64,000 bases of DNA from Sceloporus undulatus (GCF_019175285.1 NC_056522.1:65062964-65126963); one strand, 5' to 3'. Positions 43,563 to 54,518 are shown, counted from the first letter of the stretch. Notes: generated by a model not told the origin, from the letters alone. Numbers and translations: made by a program.

Positions 43563-43998
43563 CACAATACACAATAAGGAAGGGATAGGGCTATTGTGTG
43601 TCCACTCCACCTTTCAAAGGCTCATAGATGAATCTGGAGTAATAAAGGTTTCAGCTTTTTTGCTGAGGGTGGGAACAAACCCCATACTTGACAGTTTCCA
43701 AAGTCAACACTGATTGGCACATTGATGGAGCCTTTCTAATGCCAGTTCACTGAAACTCTAAGTGGATTTACCAATGCACACATTAGTCTTATTCAGGGAG
43801 AGAAGGAGGCTGAAAATGAGCACTGAAAAAAGAAAAACCTTCTTTGGCTCAATTCAGCAGCAGAGGCAAGGTCACCAGGATGAGTGAAATTGGCACTTAA
43901 AAACACACTGGGAGAAAGTCAGAGCTCTTCGTCATGGGCAAGGGGAGAAGAGTGGCAGAAATGTATTTTTGAAATCACTTTCATTTTGTCTTTAACAG
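43563..43998. other. RGS7: RGS7 intron 1, 3' part
   Basis: No repeat recognised. It ends with the splice acceptor TCATTTTGTCTTTAACAG (AG at 43997-43998). Confidence 0.5.
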
Positions 43999-44125
43999 AA
44001 GCAAATTGCTCTGCAAAAGATTGACCATCAGCTCAAGCCATTGAGACATGGCACAAGGAAATAACTATGGACAGAGCAGCAATGGGGTAGCTGATGAATC
44101 CCCAAATATGTTGGTGTACAGAAAG
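43999..44125 (+). CDS. RGS7: RGS7 first coding exon (residues 1-26), coding part 44048-44125
   Basis: RGS7 is an R7-family regulator that speeds GTP hydrolysis on Gi/o alpha subunits in neurons. It works as an obligate complex with Gbeta5, through DEP, DHEX, GGL and RGS domains that are all encoded downstream of this window. The exon is bounded by CTTTAACAG at its 5' side and AAAG/GTAAGA at its 3' side. The ATG at 44048 (G at -3, G at +4) opens MAQGNNYGQSSNG, then VADESPNMLVYRK, which to my recollection equals human RGS7 residues 1-26 except Ser for Thr at position 10. The closest paralogue, RGS6, differs clearly (MAQGSGDQ). The exon ends in phase 0; the next residues in human are MEDVIARMQ, which I do not find in the window, so intron 2 exceeds 19.8 kb. 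Bases 43999-44047 are 5' UTR. Confidence 0.92.
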
Positions 44126-45373
44126 GTAAGAAGGAAGCTTTGGGGAATTTACTGGGCACTTGGGAACTGCTTTATTCTTTCATTCCAAAACAGTGAAATG
44201 CTTGCCTTATGCTGCCAAAGTGAAGCATTGTTGTGTAACAATCACTCGATATCGGTTCTGCAAGTGCAGTGCTCAGACCTCTGCTGCCTAGCTCTGTTTT
44301 ATAGATAATGGAAGGGGGGGGGAATAGAGCTATGTAGAAGCTAGTGACCCACAAATCCATCTTTATGATATGAAGTGATGCCAAGCTGCTAGAGAAACCT
44401 ATAAAAATACGGATACGCAAAAATACTCAGCATTATTCATTCCTCTTTGTATGTTGGATTCATTCTGTTAAGAATAATGGAATATCTTGTCAGTTTGGGG
44501 CCCGAATTTGTTAAAATTATCACTCTGCATTTCTAATGATCAGATATGTTCTGAGATGAAAACATGGCATATAATCAGTAAAAATCATTTTCTGTTAAAA
44601 TCTGGCTTTTGAGAATAGGACTTCCTTTTCTATACTTGTTATGGGGGAATGGGTGTTCAAACAATTGACTCTAAGTTAAAGATAAGAGTAGTTTCTTCTT
44701 GGAACACACAACATCTGAGAACATCTTCATTTTTTAAAGGAACCAAGCAACATCCTTGTGTTCCTCTTTGGGATTATTTGTAGAAGACCAAGGTTACTGC
44801 ACAACTCTGGTTTATTTTGACTGCATTCCTCAGGAGGCATTGTCAGTGTCTTGTAATATCATAACTGTAATAATAATTGTCTTAATTATTATGTGTGTTT
44901 TATCTAATGTGTGTGTGTGTGTATGTGTGTGTGCTGTAATAATGGAAGGATATCCACTAGTGTAAGAGAGGACACATGATGTTTGCTACTCATTACAGCC
45001 TCCTGTGCTGCTGAAAAACAGATCCTGAAAGTCGAGAGATCCCACCAGATTCAGATTAGATATCAAGAAGTGGATTGTAGTATGTAAGAGAGACTGGCAA
45101 AAATTAGATGCCTAACCTCATAGGTGTAAGTGCACTTTCTGCAGTTGAACTGTTTACACGGAATATAACCTACTAAGTATTAATAATGCAAGTCAAGTGC
45201 TTGCTACATATCTTATTTACATTCCACAAGGAACTTAAAGAGGTTTAATTTTTAGAGTAATTCTATCCCTATATGAATATACATTCCTGTATTTTCATGG
45301 ACACTGTGATTTCACCATTAGTGTTGCCCATATTTTATAGTGATGGTAGCAGTTTGCCTCCACTGTAATAGTA
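44126..45373. other. RGS7 intron 2, unassigned, with (GT)n
   Basis: A (GT)n microsatellite lies at about 44907-44935. No exon or classified repeat otherwise. Confidence 0.5.
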
Positions 45374-45675
45374 CAGGTTAGTATCCCTTCTCAAAAATGC
45401 TCAGGTCCAGAAGTGTTTTGGATTCTGGATTTTTTTTCCAGATTTTGAATTACTCTGAATTTTTGGAATGCAAGGAGCATAGTTCATATTGCATATGTGA
45501 GACTGGAGTGAGGTGCAAAGCTGGAGAGAGATATGAGGATTTTTGAAATGGCAGGAAGCCAAATGTAGTGCTTGGCACAAATCCACACCACCCACCATTT
45601 GACAGATCCTTGAATTGATCTCCAACCTTGTGTTTTTGGAGCATTTTGGATTTTTGATAAGGGATACTCAACCTG
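45374..45675 (+). mobile_element. Pogo-like short element (CAGGTTGAGTATCCC)
   Basis: 302 bp flanked by TA (45372-45373 and 45676-45677). The left end CAGGTTAGTATCCCTTCTCA is the inverse of the right end GATAAGGGATACTCAACCTG; GAAGTGTTTTGGATTCTGGA follows the left end. From memory the ends closely resemble the MER2/Tigger-related elements of mammals. Non-coding. Confidence 0.8.
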
Positions 45676-45734
45676 TATTCAAAAACATAGTTGTTTCTGT
45701 CTGTTTCGCAATAAAAAGATGTAAAGGACCCTTG

Positions 45735-45850
45735 TAGCACCATTTAGACTCAATGAGAACAATAAATTTCCAGTATAAATTCCCAAGCAGTCCATTATCT
45801 GTGCATCACCTTTGCATCTGATGGACTGGAGTCCACAAAAGGTTATGGTA
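45735..45850 (-). repeat. Unclassified GAAAGCTTATG-family fragment, reverse
   Basis: GGACCCTTGTAGCACCATTT and GATGGACTGGAGTCCACAAA are the reverse of the motifs in 26890-27035. Confidence 0.35.
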
Positions 45851-45864
45851 CAAAATTATCTTTC

Positions 45865-46410
45865 TTAGGCGCATTACACATGCGCCTAAAGTATATACCA
45901 TGTACATACTAGGGTTGCCTGGGGGCGTCTCTTCCAGACGCCCCCAACCCTAGTACATACAAGGTACGTACAAAATGGTGGCGCCCATTCTAGATGGGTG
46001 CTGCCATTAGGAGGTCACGAATGCGCCGCCTCCAAACGGGGCGGCACAGACGTGACATCCTCATGCCACACGAGGTCGGCTGGAACACCTTTTTTGCGGC
46101 CCCGGAAGGAGCTCCGAAACGGAGCTCCTTCTAGGATTTGCGTTGCTGACGCAGCCTTTATATGGCAATGCCAGCGACGCAAGGCAGAAAGGGGCCAAGC
46201 GGCCCCTTTCTCCTCCTCCCCGCCATCGTCGGCTGTCCTTGGGGCATGAAGCTCCAAGGACACCCCTTTCCAGGCCATGGGGAAGCAACCTTTTGCCGCT
46301 TCCCTGTGGCCTACAAAGTGACGGATTGGGGCCTCAGAGGCTGTCGTTTTGGCAGCTGAGGCCCCGATCCGGCAGGGAAAGGGCCAGATACAGGCCGCCC
46401 CAAAGTTAGT
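45865..46410 (+). mobile_element. Hairpin-chain element, copy 1 (ten consecutive stem-loops)
   Basis: GC- and CpG-rich, unlike its surroundings. Stems in order: 45865-45889 (TTAGGCGCA/TGCGCCTAA), 45901-45960 (~25-bp stem), 45974-46008, 46014-46056, 46105-46131 (GAAGGAGCTCCG/CGGAGCTCCTTC, loop AAA), 46138-46182, 46187-46210 (GAAAGGGGCC/GGCCCCTTTC), 46234-46262 (TGTCCTTGG/CCAAGGACA), 46273-46311, 46323-46370 (15-bp stem with one G-T). The right end resembles other GGGGC...CTGT-type short elements here (56690, 60247). No coding frame with motifs. Probably a non-autonomous DNA transposon; family unknown to me. Confidence 0.8.
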
Positions 46411-46501
46411 CTCAAATGTCTTACAGGATTCCCCCATATCTTTGTTTACCTCCAAGTTATTCTGTTGTAGCAAATGTATCAGAGAATCTCAAAGACAAAT
46501 A

Positions 46502-46863
46502 CTTTATATACTCATGTATAAGTCTAGAAATTCTAATCAAAAAATTGACAAAAAATAAAAAATAAAAAAATGAGTTGACTTATCCATGGGTCAACGTAAG
46601 TACTGTACTTTAACTCTTATTTTTTTGTAATAAGGAACCAACACCCACTCTATTATCCAGCCATTCTTTAGTGTGAACACAAACACTTATGCCTGCCTGT
46701 ATTCTGCATGTTCTCTGGCATTGTTTTTCTTTCCTTCATCAGTTAGATCCTTTGTTACATGTTCCTAAGATTTACACTCAGTTTATTCATGGATCATACC
46801 AAAAACCATAGTTTCTGGCCTTCAACTTATACATGAAATTGACTTATAGTCAACTACATACAG
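46502..46863. mobile_element. TA-flanked inverted-repeat element, short relative of 12036-12966
   Basis: The left end CTTTATATACTCATGTATAA and the right end GACTTATAGTCAACTACATA (then CAG) are inverted and match the GTATAAGTC ends of the 12-kb element. The interior is A/T-rich and non-coding. Confidence 0.65.
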
Positions 46864-46869
46864 TAACTT

Positions 46870-48239
46870 TTCCAAGGCTTGCTGTCCCTTTTCTCAGATG
46901 CCATTCCTCTTAGAAAAAGACCACTGCTACTGAAAAAGTGGACTATAGCTTATGAAAGCTTCATTTAATTAATTTAATTTAATAAAGATTATTTAAAAAA
47001 ATAATTAATTTAATTTAACCTTTTTTTGTATTTCCCATAATCACACAGTTTTGTAGTTATAATCATGTGTTTAAGATACATTCAACTAGGAATTAAAACA
47101 CTGTTAGTCATGATTGTTTAATACAACAAGAAGAGTAATCTTACATATGTCTACTCAGACCTAATCTACATGGCAGTTATCTGAACCTATTCCCTGGTAA
47201 ATATGTGTAAGATTTTAACCTAAAATGTTTTATTTCTGATTTTTTAAAAATGCATTACTGATACAGAGGCCAAGATCTGTTCACTGCCTCTGGAGAATAC
47301 AGCCTTCACTCTCTACTGGCTGATAATTAGAAATATAATTTTATTTACTTAAAAACAATATGAGGCTGTAAATATGCTTGTGGTTGCATTATGAGATCAT
47401 AGTTTGATAGGTTCAAAACTCTCAGTCCATGTTATTTGCAGAAACAATAGGATATAGTTAAAAGTGGTGAATATTGGTCAGTAATATCAGTTTTCAACAA
47501 CGTGGGTGTCTTGTATCAATTTCCTCTGCAAATTGAATTATTTAATGGGCCCAACTGCATTTTGACATTTTGAGCTTAGTAAATTCTGAGTACTGCACAT
47601 GATCCTTGTGGCAGTAGTTATGAATGGCTATGTGCATGCATGTTTATTGCTTCAAAGTATTGATAAAAATGCAAACAGAAGAATATCCACCATAGCCCAC
47701 TTCTGAGTTTGTGAAACTTGTTTCAGTATATTGATTGCATGCAGTCTTACAAATGTATAAGCAAAGTATTATTTAATCTGTGAGCAAGTGAAATAGGTAG
47801 ATCATAGCAAAGTGCAGATTGATCAGCAATGTGTATATTGTTCTCCTTAACTATACGGATATTTTTCTTGTTGTGCCATTACACTTTTGTATACTTAAAG
47901 CTTGACTGCATTGCTGAACCTTGTTTCGTCTAGAAATGTGTTCTTCATCACACATTGGGAAGCAAAAAAATACTGATTTGGCTTAGTTCTGATGTTTTGC
48001 TATCCTTCCAGTTCTCTTGTGAATTGCCAGATTATCCCTGTAGATAAAAGGATGTTTACTTTCCGATACAAATATTTCATAGCCTTAATGTATATATATA
48101 CTGGTAGAAAGTACTGATGAAAATCTGGTGATTATGTTTATTTTAAAAGCACATTATCCTGTGACAAAGTGCAAAGGTAACATTACTATTGCTGTTGATG
48201 TGAGAACAAGATAATAATAACGAACACTGTAGCACTGCT
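46870..48239. other. RGS7 intron 2, A/T-rich
   Basis: 46890-46960 carries the CTTATGAAAGCTTCATTTAA type motif. An A/T palindromic stretch (TTAATTTAATTTAATAAA) lies at 46965-47025. Nothing else recognised. Confidence 0.45.
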
Positions 48240-48850
48240 GAGCCATGCATCCCCCATCCTATACCTGTACATATGTTTTTTGTGGCCTAAATATATAATT
48301 TTGCATTTATCTCTGTTGAATTTCATTCTATTAGTTTCAACCTACTTTTCTTTAGTTTATCACAGTCCTTCTGAATTCTGTTTCTATCTACCAGTGTATT
48401 ACCCACCACTCCCAGTTCTGTGTCATCTGTAAACCTGAGAAGGATTCCCTCCGCCCCATCAGCTAAGTCACTGATAAAAATGTTGGAAGAGTAATGGCCC
48501 TAAGATAGAACTTGGAGGCTGCATCTGCTCTTCAGTAATAATCTAAGCTGACATCACTTTAACTGTCATGTCTCAGTGCTATGGAATTCTGGGAACTGCA
48601 GTTTGTTGTGGCACCTCTGACAGACAAGGCTAAATTTCTCTCAAACCTACAGTTACCAGAATTCCATAACATTGAGCCATAGTAATGAAAGGGAGGTCAA
48701 CCTGGATTATTTCTGTAGTGTGGATGCAGCCTGAGGCACTCCATTCAAAATCTCCTTCCACTTTGAAGCACAGCCATCAATGATGACTCTTTCAGCATGG
48801 TTTTCCACCCAAATATGAGTTCATCTTAGAGTGTTCCCTTATATTCCATA
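48240..48850 (-). mobile_element. CR1 LINE ORF2 fragment, reverse, split by a foldback
   Basis: GCATTTATCTCTGTTGAATT, GTGTCATCTGTAAACCTGAG and CTGATAAAAATGTTGGAAGA are the reversed CR1 RT-coding landmarks. The match resumes after the foldback at GAGGCACTCCATTC and TGATGACTCTTTCAGCATGG. Confidence 0.85.
48528..48732. mobile_element. Palindromic AATAATCC foldback inserted in CR1
   Basis: GACATCACTTTAACTGTCAT and GGAATTCTGGGAACTGCAGT at the left, mirrored by CAGAATTCCATAACATTGAG and GGATTATTTCTGTAGTGTGG. Lies within CR1 coding sequence, so it postdates that copy. Confidence 0.85.
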
Positions 48851-48889
48851 TTTTAAACAGTTTGATCATAATCAGTTGATCATAATTTG

Positions 48890-49645
48890 AAAATGAGACA
48901 GGAGTGTGATGCTGCAACAAAGAAGGCAAATGCAATTTTAGCCTGCCTTGCAAGCATATTCACGGAAAACAATAGTTTCACTATTTTCTTTGCTTGTCAG
49001 GCCTCATCTGATATACAGTCCTCTCTCAGTTCACACAGTCTTAAGACTCATGTCCCTCACTTATGCACAAGGGACAAACGGAGGGAGAATGAATGGGGCA
49101 CGTGGCCATGGCACACCCCGCACATACCTGCGCCTATATTCAAGCCAATGGGGCTTGAATATAAGCAAAACTCCATTTTTGCAAGGGGGTCCGGAATGGA
49201 TACCTTGCACAAAAGGAGGGGTGATTGTACTTCATTTGGGTTTGGGTGCTTCATTTTAAGAAGAATATAGACAACTTGGAGCAAATTCAAAGAAGGGCAA
49301 TGAGGATGATAAGAGGTATGGAGAACAAAACATATAAGGAAAGGTTGAAGGAGCTTGGCTTGTTCAGCTTGGTGAGACAAGGCTGAGGGGTGACATGACT
49401 GCACTCTTTAAATACCTCAAGGGCTGTCACAGAGAAGAGGGGCAGGCCTGTTCTTTGTTGCCCCAGAAGGTAAAACCAGGTTCAATGGTTTTAAGTTATA
49501 GAAGAGTACAGTTTGACTGAACATCGGAAGGAATCTCTTGAGAGTAACAGTGGTTTGCCTAGAAAGATAATAGGATCTTCTTCTCTGGATGTCTTTGCAA
49601 AGACTTATCTGTGGATCATATTAAAATCTATAATTTTGGCCCTTG
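48890..49645 (+). mobile_element. CR1 LINE 3' portion, plus strand, split by a TA element
   Basis: ATGAGACAGGAGTGTGATGC (MRQECDAATKKANAILAC), then after the insertion AGACAACTTGGAGCAAATTC, AAGGAGCTTGGCTTGTTCAG and GAGGGGTGACATGACTGCAC. A different, more diverged CR1 subfamily from the reverse copies. Confidence 0.88.
49016..49227. mobile_element. TA-target short inverted-repeat element
   Basis: 212 bp flanked by TA (49014-49015; 49228-49229). The left end CAGTCCTCTCTCAGTTCAC is the rough inverse of the right end GCACAAAAGGAGGGGTGATTG. Similar in layout to 50029-50269. Confidence 0.75.
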
Positions 49646-49654
49646 ACTTATATT

Positions 49655-49945
49655 GATGATGGAGCAAGCTTGTTTGCTGCTGCTATAGAGAATAGGACCT
49701 GAATAGCAATGGATTCAAACTACACCTCAACATAAGGAGGAATTTCCTGATGGTAAGAGCTGTTTGACAGTGGAACATACTCCCTCGGAGAGTGATGGAG
49801 TCTCCTTCTTTGGAGGTCTTTAAACAGAGGCTGGATGGCCATCTGTCAGGGGTGCTTTGAATGTGAGTTCTTGTACGGCAGGGGGTTGGACTGGATGACC
49901 CTTGTGGCCTCTTTCAGTTCCACAATTCTATGATTCTAAGAAGCT
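49655..49945 (+). mobile_element. CR1 LINE 3' end, plus strand
   Basis: GATGGAGCAAGCTTGTTTGC, ACCTCAACATAAGGAGGAAT and GGGGTTGGACTGGATGACC to TTCTATGATTCT. It starts inside or beside the preceding, older CR1. Confidence 0.9.
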
Positions 49946-49964
49946 ACCTGCTGGGAATGCTGTA

Positions 49965-50288
49965 GCTGGAGATTCCGTATTGAGTAAGGGATTGGACTTG
50001 ATATCCATAAGCCCCTTCCAATTTTATACAGTGCGCCCACATCATACACGGGCATGCTTTACGTGGCTTTCAGCATATGCTGAAAGCTGTGCTGGGAGAA
50101 GGGCGGCATGTCCTATAGGGAGTAATGGGTGCACGCCCATGGTGCGCCCATGCCGCTGCGCCACAGCATGCACAAGCCCCATTCATTTAAATGGGGCTAG
50201 AGCATAGGCAGAATTCCCTTTACGCGAGGGAGTCCAGAACAGATCTCCATGTAAAGGAAGGGCAGACTGTAGTTCTATGACTCTAAAA
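49965..50288 (+). mobile_element. CR1 3' tip, split by a TA element
   Basis: GGGATTGGACTTGATATCCA and CCCCTTCCAATTTTATA join, after removing 50029-50269, to TTCTATGACTCT, the CR1 end. Confidence 0.8.
50029..50269. mobile_element. 241-bp TA-target short inverted-repeat element
   Basis: TA on both sides (50027-50028; 50270-50271). The left end CAGTGCGCCC is the inverse of the right end GGGCAGACTG (8 of 10). The interior is CpG-rich with AAGCCCCATTCATTTAAATG. Probably a pogo-like non-autonomous element. Confidence 0.85.
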
Positions 50289-50894
50289 GAGAGTTGTAAC
50301 TCCTCTACTTACAAAGTAATTCAACCCACCACCACCTTGTTGGGGGGCTAAGGAGGCGGTCAACATGTTGCTTTCTTGAATGAGAGGAACTCTTATTGGC
50401 AGGACATAATGGCCACCATTGAAGGATCCAGTACAGCCATTAAAAGCTCATCTGGTAAAAGCAATTCATAGGAGTTTTTTTCTACCAGTGTGGGCCCAGA
50501 AAAGGGCATGTTAAAGGAGTGTTGGTCAAAAAAACCCTTGCTCCCTGATACATCCCTGGATCATGTCTACCCCATTCTGAAGCTGACACAAATAATATTT
50601 CTGAAGATCACATTTTTTTCTTTAAGAAGAAGAAGTTCTATTAAAAATCTCTTCCCATTTACAGGCCTGTACTAAACTGGAATGGCTTGGCAAGTGATGG
50701 CTTCCCCTGCCCTAGAATTCTCTTCCCACCCACATCTCCACCCCCATGTTTGCACTGTTAGTCCACAGAATGAGGTAAAGAAAGAAAAGCATACATATAG
50801 CATGATTGCTCAATTGTAAACTGCACATTAGACTATAAATCTATACATGTCTCAGTGAATTTAATTTACTTATAACAAAATGTTTAGTCAAGTC

Positions 50895-51300
50895 AACTTT
50901 GACTTAATGCAACTCCATGGGCAAGTAAACTTGAAGAGGTCTCCCAAATGGCCTTCACAGGTCTTGTAAATTCAGGGATGGAACTTAATCAATATAATAC
51001 AGTCTTCCTCCCCACCCTCACTGTCTTCCATTTTACAAAGCAAAAAAATTATCATCTTTTCCAGTGAATCATGTTGTCTCTTATATGTCCAAAGTACAAC
51101 AGTTTCAGTTTAGCCTTCTTAGCTTTTAGTGAGAATTCAGGATTTATTTGTTCTTGGACCCATTTATTTATCTTTTTAGCAGTCCAATCATCTATAGTCC
51201 TCTCCTCCAGCATCACATTTCAGATGAGCTGATTTTCTTCTTTTCATATTTCTTTGCTGTGCAGCTTTCACACCTGTTCATAGAACATGGAAATACTATG
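50895..51300 (-). mobile_element. Bov-B (RTE) LINE ORF fragment, reverse
   Basis: TATGTCCAAAGTACAACAGT, TTGTTCTTGGACCCATTTAT, TCTTTTTAGCAGTCCAATCA and CTCCAGCATCACATTTCAGA are reversed Bov-B coding landmarks, shared with 62741-63160. Confidence 0.8.
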
Positions 51301-51348
51301 AAACTGATGATACTGACTTTGTTGTGTGTGTTTATGTGCCTTCATAAG

Positions 51349-51585
51349 AGCCCTGGTGGAGCAGTGGTTAAATGCCTGTACTGTAGCCACTCACTCACAA
51401 AACACAAGGTTGCGAGTTCAATACCAGTGAAAGGGCTCAAGTTCAACTCAGGCTTGCATCTTTCCGAGGTTACTAAAATGAGTACGCAGATTGTTGGGGG
51501 CAAATTAGCTTTCACTTTGTAAACTGCTTAGGGAGTGCTTAAGTGCACTGATAAGCAGTATAGAAATGTACTTGCTGTTGCTATT
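51349..51585 (+). mobile_element. Second SINE family (tRNA head, AAGTGCACTGATAAGC end)
   Basis: GAGCCCTGGTGGAGCAGTGG (A-box side), AAGGTTGCGAGTTCAATACC (B-box), TGAGTACGCAGATTGTTGGG, and AAGTGCACTGATAAGCAG then TATAGAAATGTACTTGC. It has a different core and 3' end from the ACA SINEs, and so probably a different LINE partner. Confidence 0.85.
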
Positions 51586-51769
51586 CATGTTGCCTGTCAA
51601 CTTACAGCTTTCCTAAGAATTTCACAAGATTTTCTAAGGAAAGGAGTACTCAGAAATGGTTTTGCTAGTTCCTTCCTCTGAATTCTAGCCTTCAGCCCCT
51701 GATATTCATTGTCAGTCTCCCATCCAAGTTTGATATTTAATTATATATTTTATACTGGAAAAAAGTGGC

Positions 51770-52345
51770 TCAGAAGGGTACCATGTTCAGTGGTACAGAA
51801 AGCCACCAAAATCCAATAGAATCATCAGGACACACACACCTTTTCCATTTCCTGGTGTAGGTCACCAGCAAGGCAACAAAAGCCATCTCCATTCCATAAA
51901 CATTCCTGAAGACAGATTGACATGGATCCATATAATCCATTTTATCTAGGAACCCCTGGACCTTGCAGATCATCATATGCTTGCCAAAATGGAAAATGGG
52001 AAACTGATCACTAATTTTTATGTGTGAATGGGTTCAAGGATTGGTTTTTCAGTAATGGCCTCACTACAATTTATTTTTGGCAGGATATAAACTTACCTTG
52101 CCACTGTGATGCATTCACTAATCTCCTTGGCCAGTCCCACTCTGGCTCCTTTTAGGAACCAGGAAAGGCTTGAGACAGTACACATGTGGCGGCTCTTCCC
52201 TTTCAAAAATCCTGTCCACATCCTCAGGCTGCATATATTGAAACACATCCATTAACAAAGAACAAGCAGGAGCCAAGGAGAGATCCACTCGATCTGCATC
52301 AACTACAGTATTTGAGTCAGAACCATTTTATGTGCTAAATGTTGT
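51770..52345 (-). mobile_element. L2/CR1-group LINE fragment (EN-RT linker and RT start)
   Basis: The minus strand reads ADRVDLSLAPACSLLMDVFQ then YMQPEDVDRIFEREEPP (about 52320-52200). After a break it reads FLDKMDYMDPCQSVFRNVYG then METAL-like MEMAFVALLV (51950-51860), equivalent to the DPFQSGFRPGHGTETALVAL region of L2-like LINEs. Several disruptions; dead. Confidence 0.7.
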
Positions 52346-52605
52346 GGAAACACTTCACAGTGAGATTATATTGGTTGAAGGGATGTAAGGCCTGTTCTGT
52401 TGCTTCCTTCACCATGAGCACAAAGAGCTAGACATGTCACTCTTCCTGCCTGCAATCATTTTGGAGGGAAAAGGCTTGTAAGGCCATAATTCTAAGAATT
52501 CAACTAGGAAGTTATTTTAAGGCAGTTAAATACAATGAAGAACATTCAATATTGGTGTGCTATACAAACAAGTCTATTAGGTATCTGGTCTTAAAATGCT
52601 TAGAA

Positions 52606-52862
52606 TTGTTGTTGTTGTTGCTGCTGTGTACCTTCAGGTCATTTATGACTTATGGAGACCCCAAGGTGGGGTGTTCTTAGCATAATTTATTGAGAGGGGG
52701 GGTTAGGGCTTCTAGGGCTCCCTGAGGCTGAGATAGTGTGACTTGCCCAAGGTCACCCAGTGAGTTCCCATGGCCAAATGGGGATTTGAACTCTGGTCTG
52801 TGCAACCAGACAAATTCCAGTCCTAGTCCAACACTTAAACCACTGCACTAGGCTGGCTCTCA
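52606..52862 (-). mobile_element. tRNA-derived SINE, reverse, with long GTT tail
   Basis: TTGTTGTTGTTGCTGCTGTG at the left, CCCAAGGTCACCCAGTGAGT in the middle, CACTAGGCTGGCTCTC at the right. Confidence 0.9.
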
Positions 52863-52869
52863 CATTGAT

Positions 52870-53925
52870 AAATAGGTAGAATTTTACTTGTCCCAAATGT
52901 GATGCTAATTGGGTAGAAAGACTATGTCAGCCAACCTTTGATGAAAACATCCTGGAATTTGTCTGGTTGCACAGGAAGTTTCATACCACTTTTTCTTTCT
53001 TATTTAAATTTATAAGCTACCTTTCCACATAATGCTGCCCAAGGCAGTCAGCAACAAATGTCTAAATGCAGTTGCTAGTTGTGAATTAATGGTGCTTTCA
53101 TATGTGTTGATTTACCATTCAGCAGCTAATTCAAGGAATTTAGTCTGGTTGGGACTAGGAAATTAGACTTAGGCCAATGAAGATAATATATCACATCAAA
53201 CCAACACTATACATTTAAAACAGTATATAGCCATATTTATTTTGCCTTGTCATTTTGTTTTGCTTTTGAAAAAAGGAAAAAATGTTGAGCAGCTGTGATA
53301 TTTTTTATTTTTTCTTAAAAAAAAAAAAATCAAAAATAGCTTTTCTGAATGTGAAACAAGCCTGGCAAAGCAAATAGTGTACTCAGCACAGTACACAATA
53401 TTTACATTAGATCCTTGAGCTTTGGGAGCTCCTTAAGCATATTATTGGTGTGCCTCTTGTAGTCTTTACATGGAATATAACCTTTGCTGCTCCTTCAAAT
53501 GGCTGGTCTCTCTGTACAGATTTTTTTTCTCCCTCAAGATGATGTTGTCTGTCTTGACAGTGATGCTGTTTAGTACTTCCCAGGCTGCATCCAGACTTGA
53601 TCAACTGTAGATCTTAGGGCCAACTACAACTGAATACTGCAAACACAACTGAAATTTAACTGTTTGTATTTATATATCTACATTAGAAAAATTATATATT
53701 CAATTTGACACATATACACTGTCCTCAAAATTCCATGCACCCAAGAAGGTACTATTGCAGGACTTGATTACAGGACTCTTCTGCCTGTGTTGCTTAGTAG
53801 TATTGCAACATTTGGATGCAATCTTAAAGCCCTAAATAAATCAGTGGACATGCAATCTTGAAATTACACTACAAAGTTTTCATCCTTTTCTCTGTTCCTA
53901 AATGCATAACTGAATATGCCACTAA
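52870..53925. other. RGS7 intron 2, unassigned
   Basis: 52980-53075 looks like the head of an old repeat (CTTATTTAAATTTATAAGCT, CCCAAGGCAGTCAG). A poly(A) run is at 53317-53328. No exon seen. Confidence 0.4.
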
Positions 53926-53929
53926 ACTA

Positions 53930-54215
53930 TTCTGAGAGAGAGTGAAAAGACAGGCCCGACTCCATCAGGCCTAGCCTGAAGAAGAAGAAGAGCTGTCCCT
54001 CCAGTCCATCTGCCTTGGTCCAGGCCTCAGAGGGAGAGAAGAACTACTGGACTTGATCCCCTTCCCCACCACCATTCTCTTCTCCTTTTGTGTCATGTCT
54101 TTTTAGATTGTAAGCCTGAGTGCAGGAAACCATCTAGTTAAAATAGTAATAATTATAAGCCACTCTGAGAGCCTTTAGGGCTGAAGGGCAGGGTATAAAT
54201 ACCGTAAATAAACTT
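53930..54215 (+). mobile_element. L2/CR1-group LINE 3' UTR
   Basis: CCAGTCCATCTGCCTTGGTC, ATTGTAAGCCTGAGTGCAGG and GGGCAGGGTATAAATACCGT. The same sequence occurs in reverse at 63480-63880, so both are copies of one LINE 3' end. Confidence 0.75.
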
Positions 54216-54518
54216 ATTCAAGGTGAAAAGGGTCTACTCCTTAGCACTAGCAACTGCACATCCACTCCAGCTCTTCCTCTCTTTCTGAAGTCAGCTAGCA
54301 GGTACCATCTTTCAAAAGGTTTCCCCATCCACAGGGCCAATAATCCATAGGAATTACACTACCACTGCCCCCTTTTTATGCCAGTTTAATTGTTGAGTCA
54401 TGTACTGTAACTGTCATTCCTTATTGGTTGCTTACACTTGGTTTCCGGGTCCACTAACATGCCTTTCTGAGATGGGCACCCTTGTTGGTTTTCTATTTCT
54501 TGATAATATCTCTGTCTG

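Noticed and set aside
46015-46473. Minus-strand frame of 152 codons
   Set aside because: It runs through the hairpin-chain element, where GC-rich inverted repeats give open frames on both strands; no motif and no conservation with the second copy.
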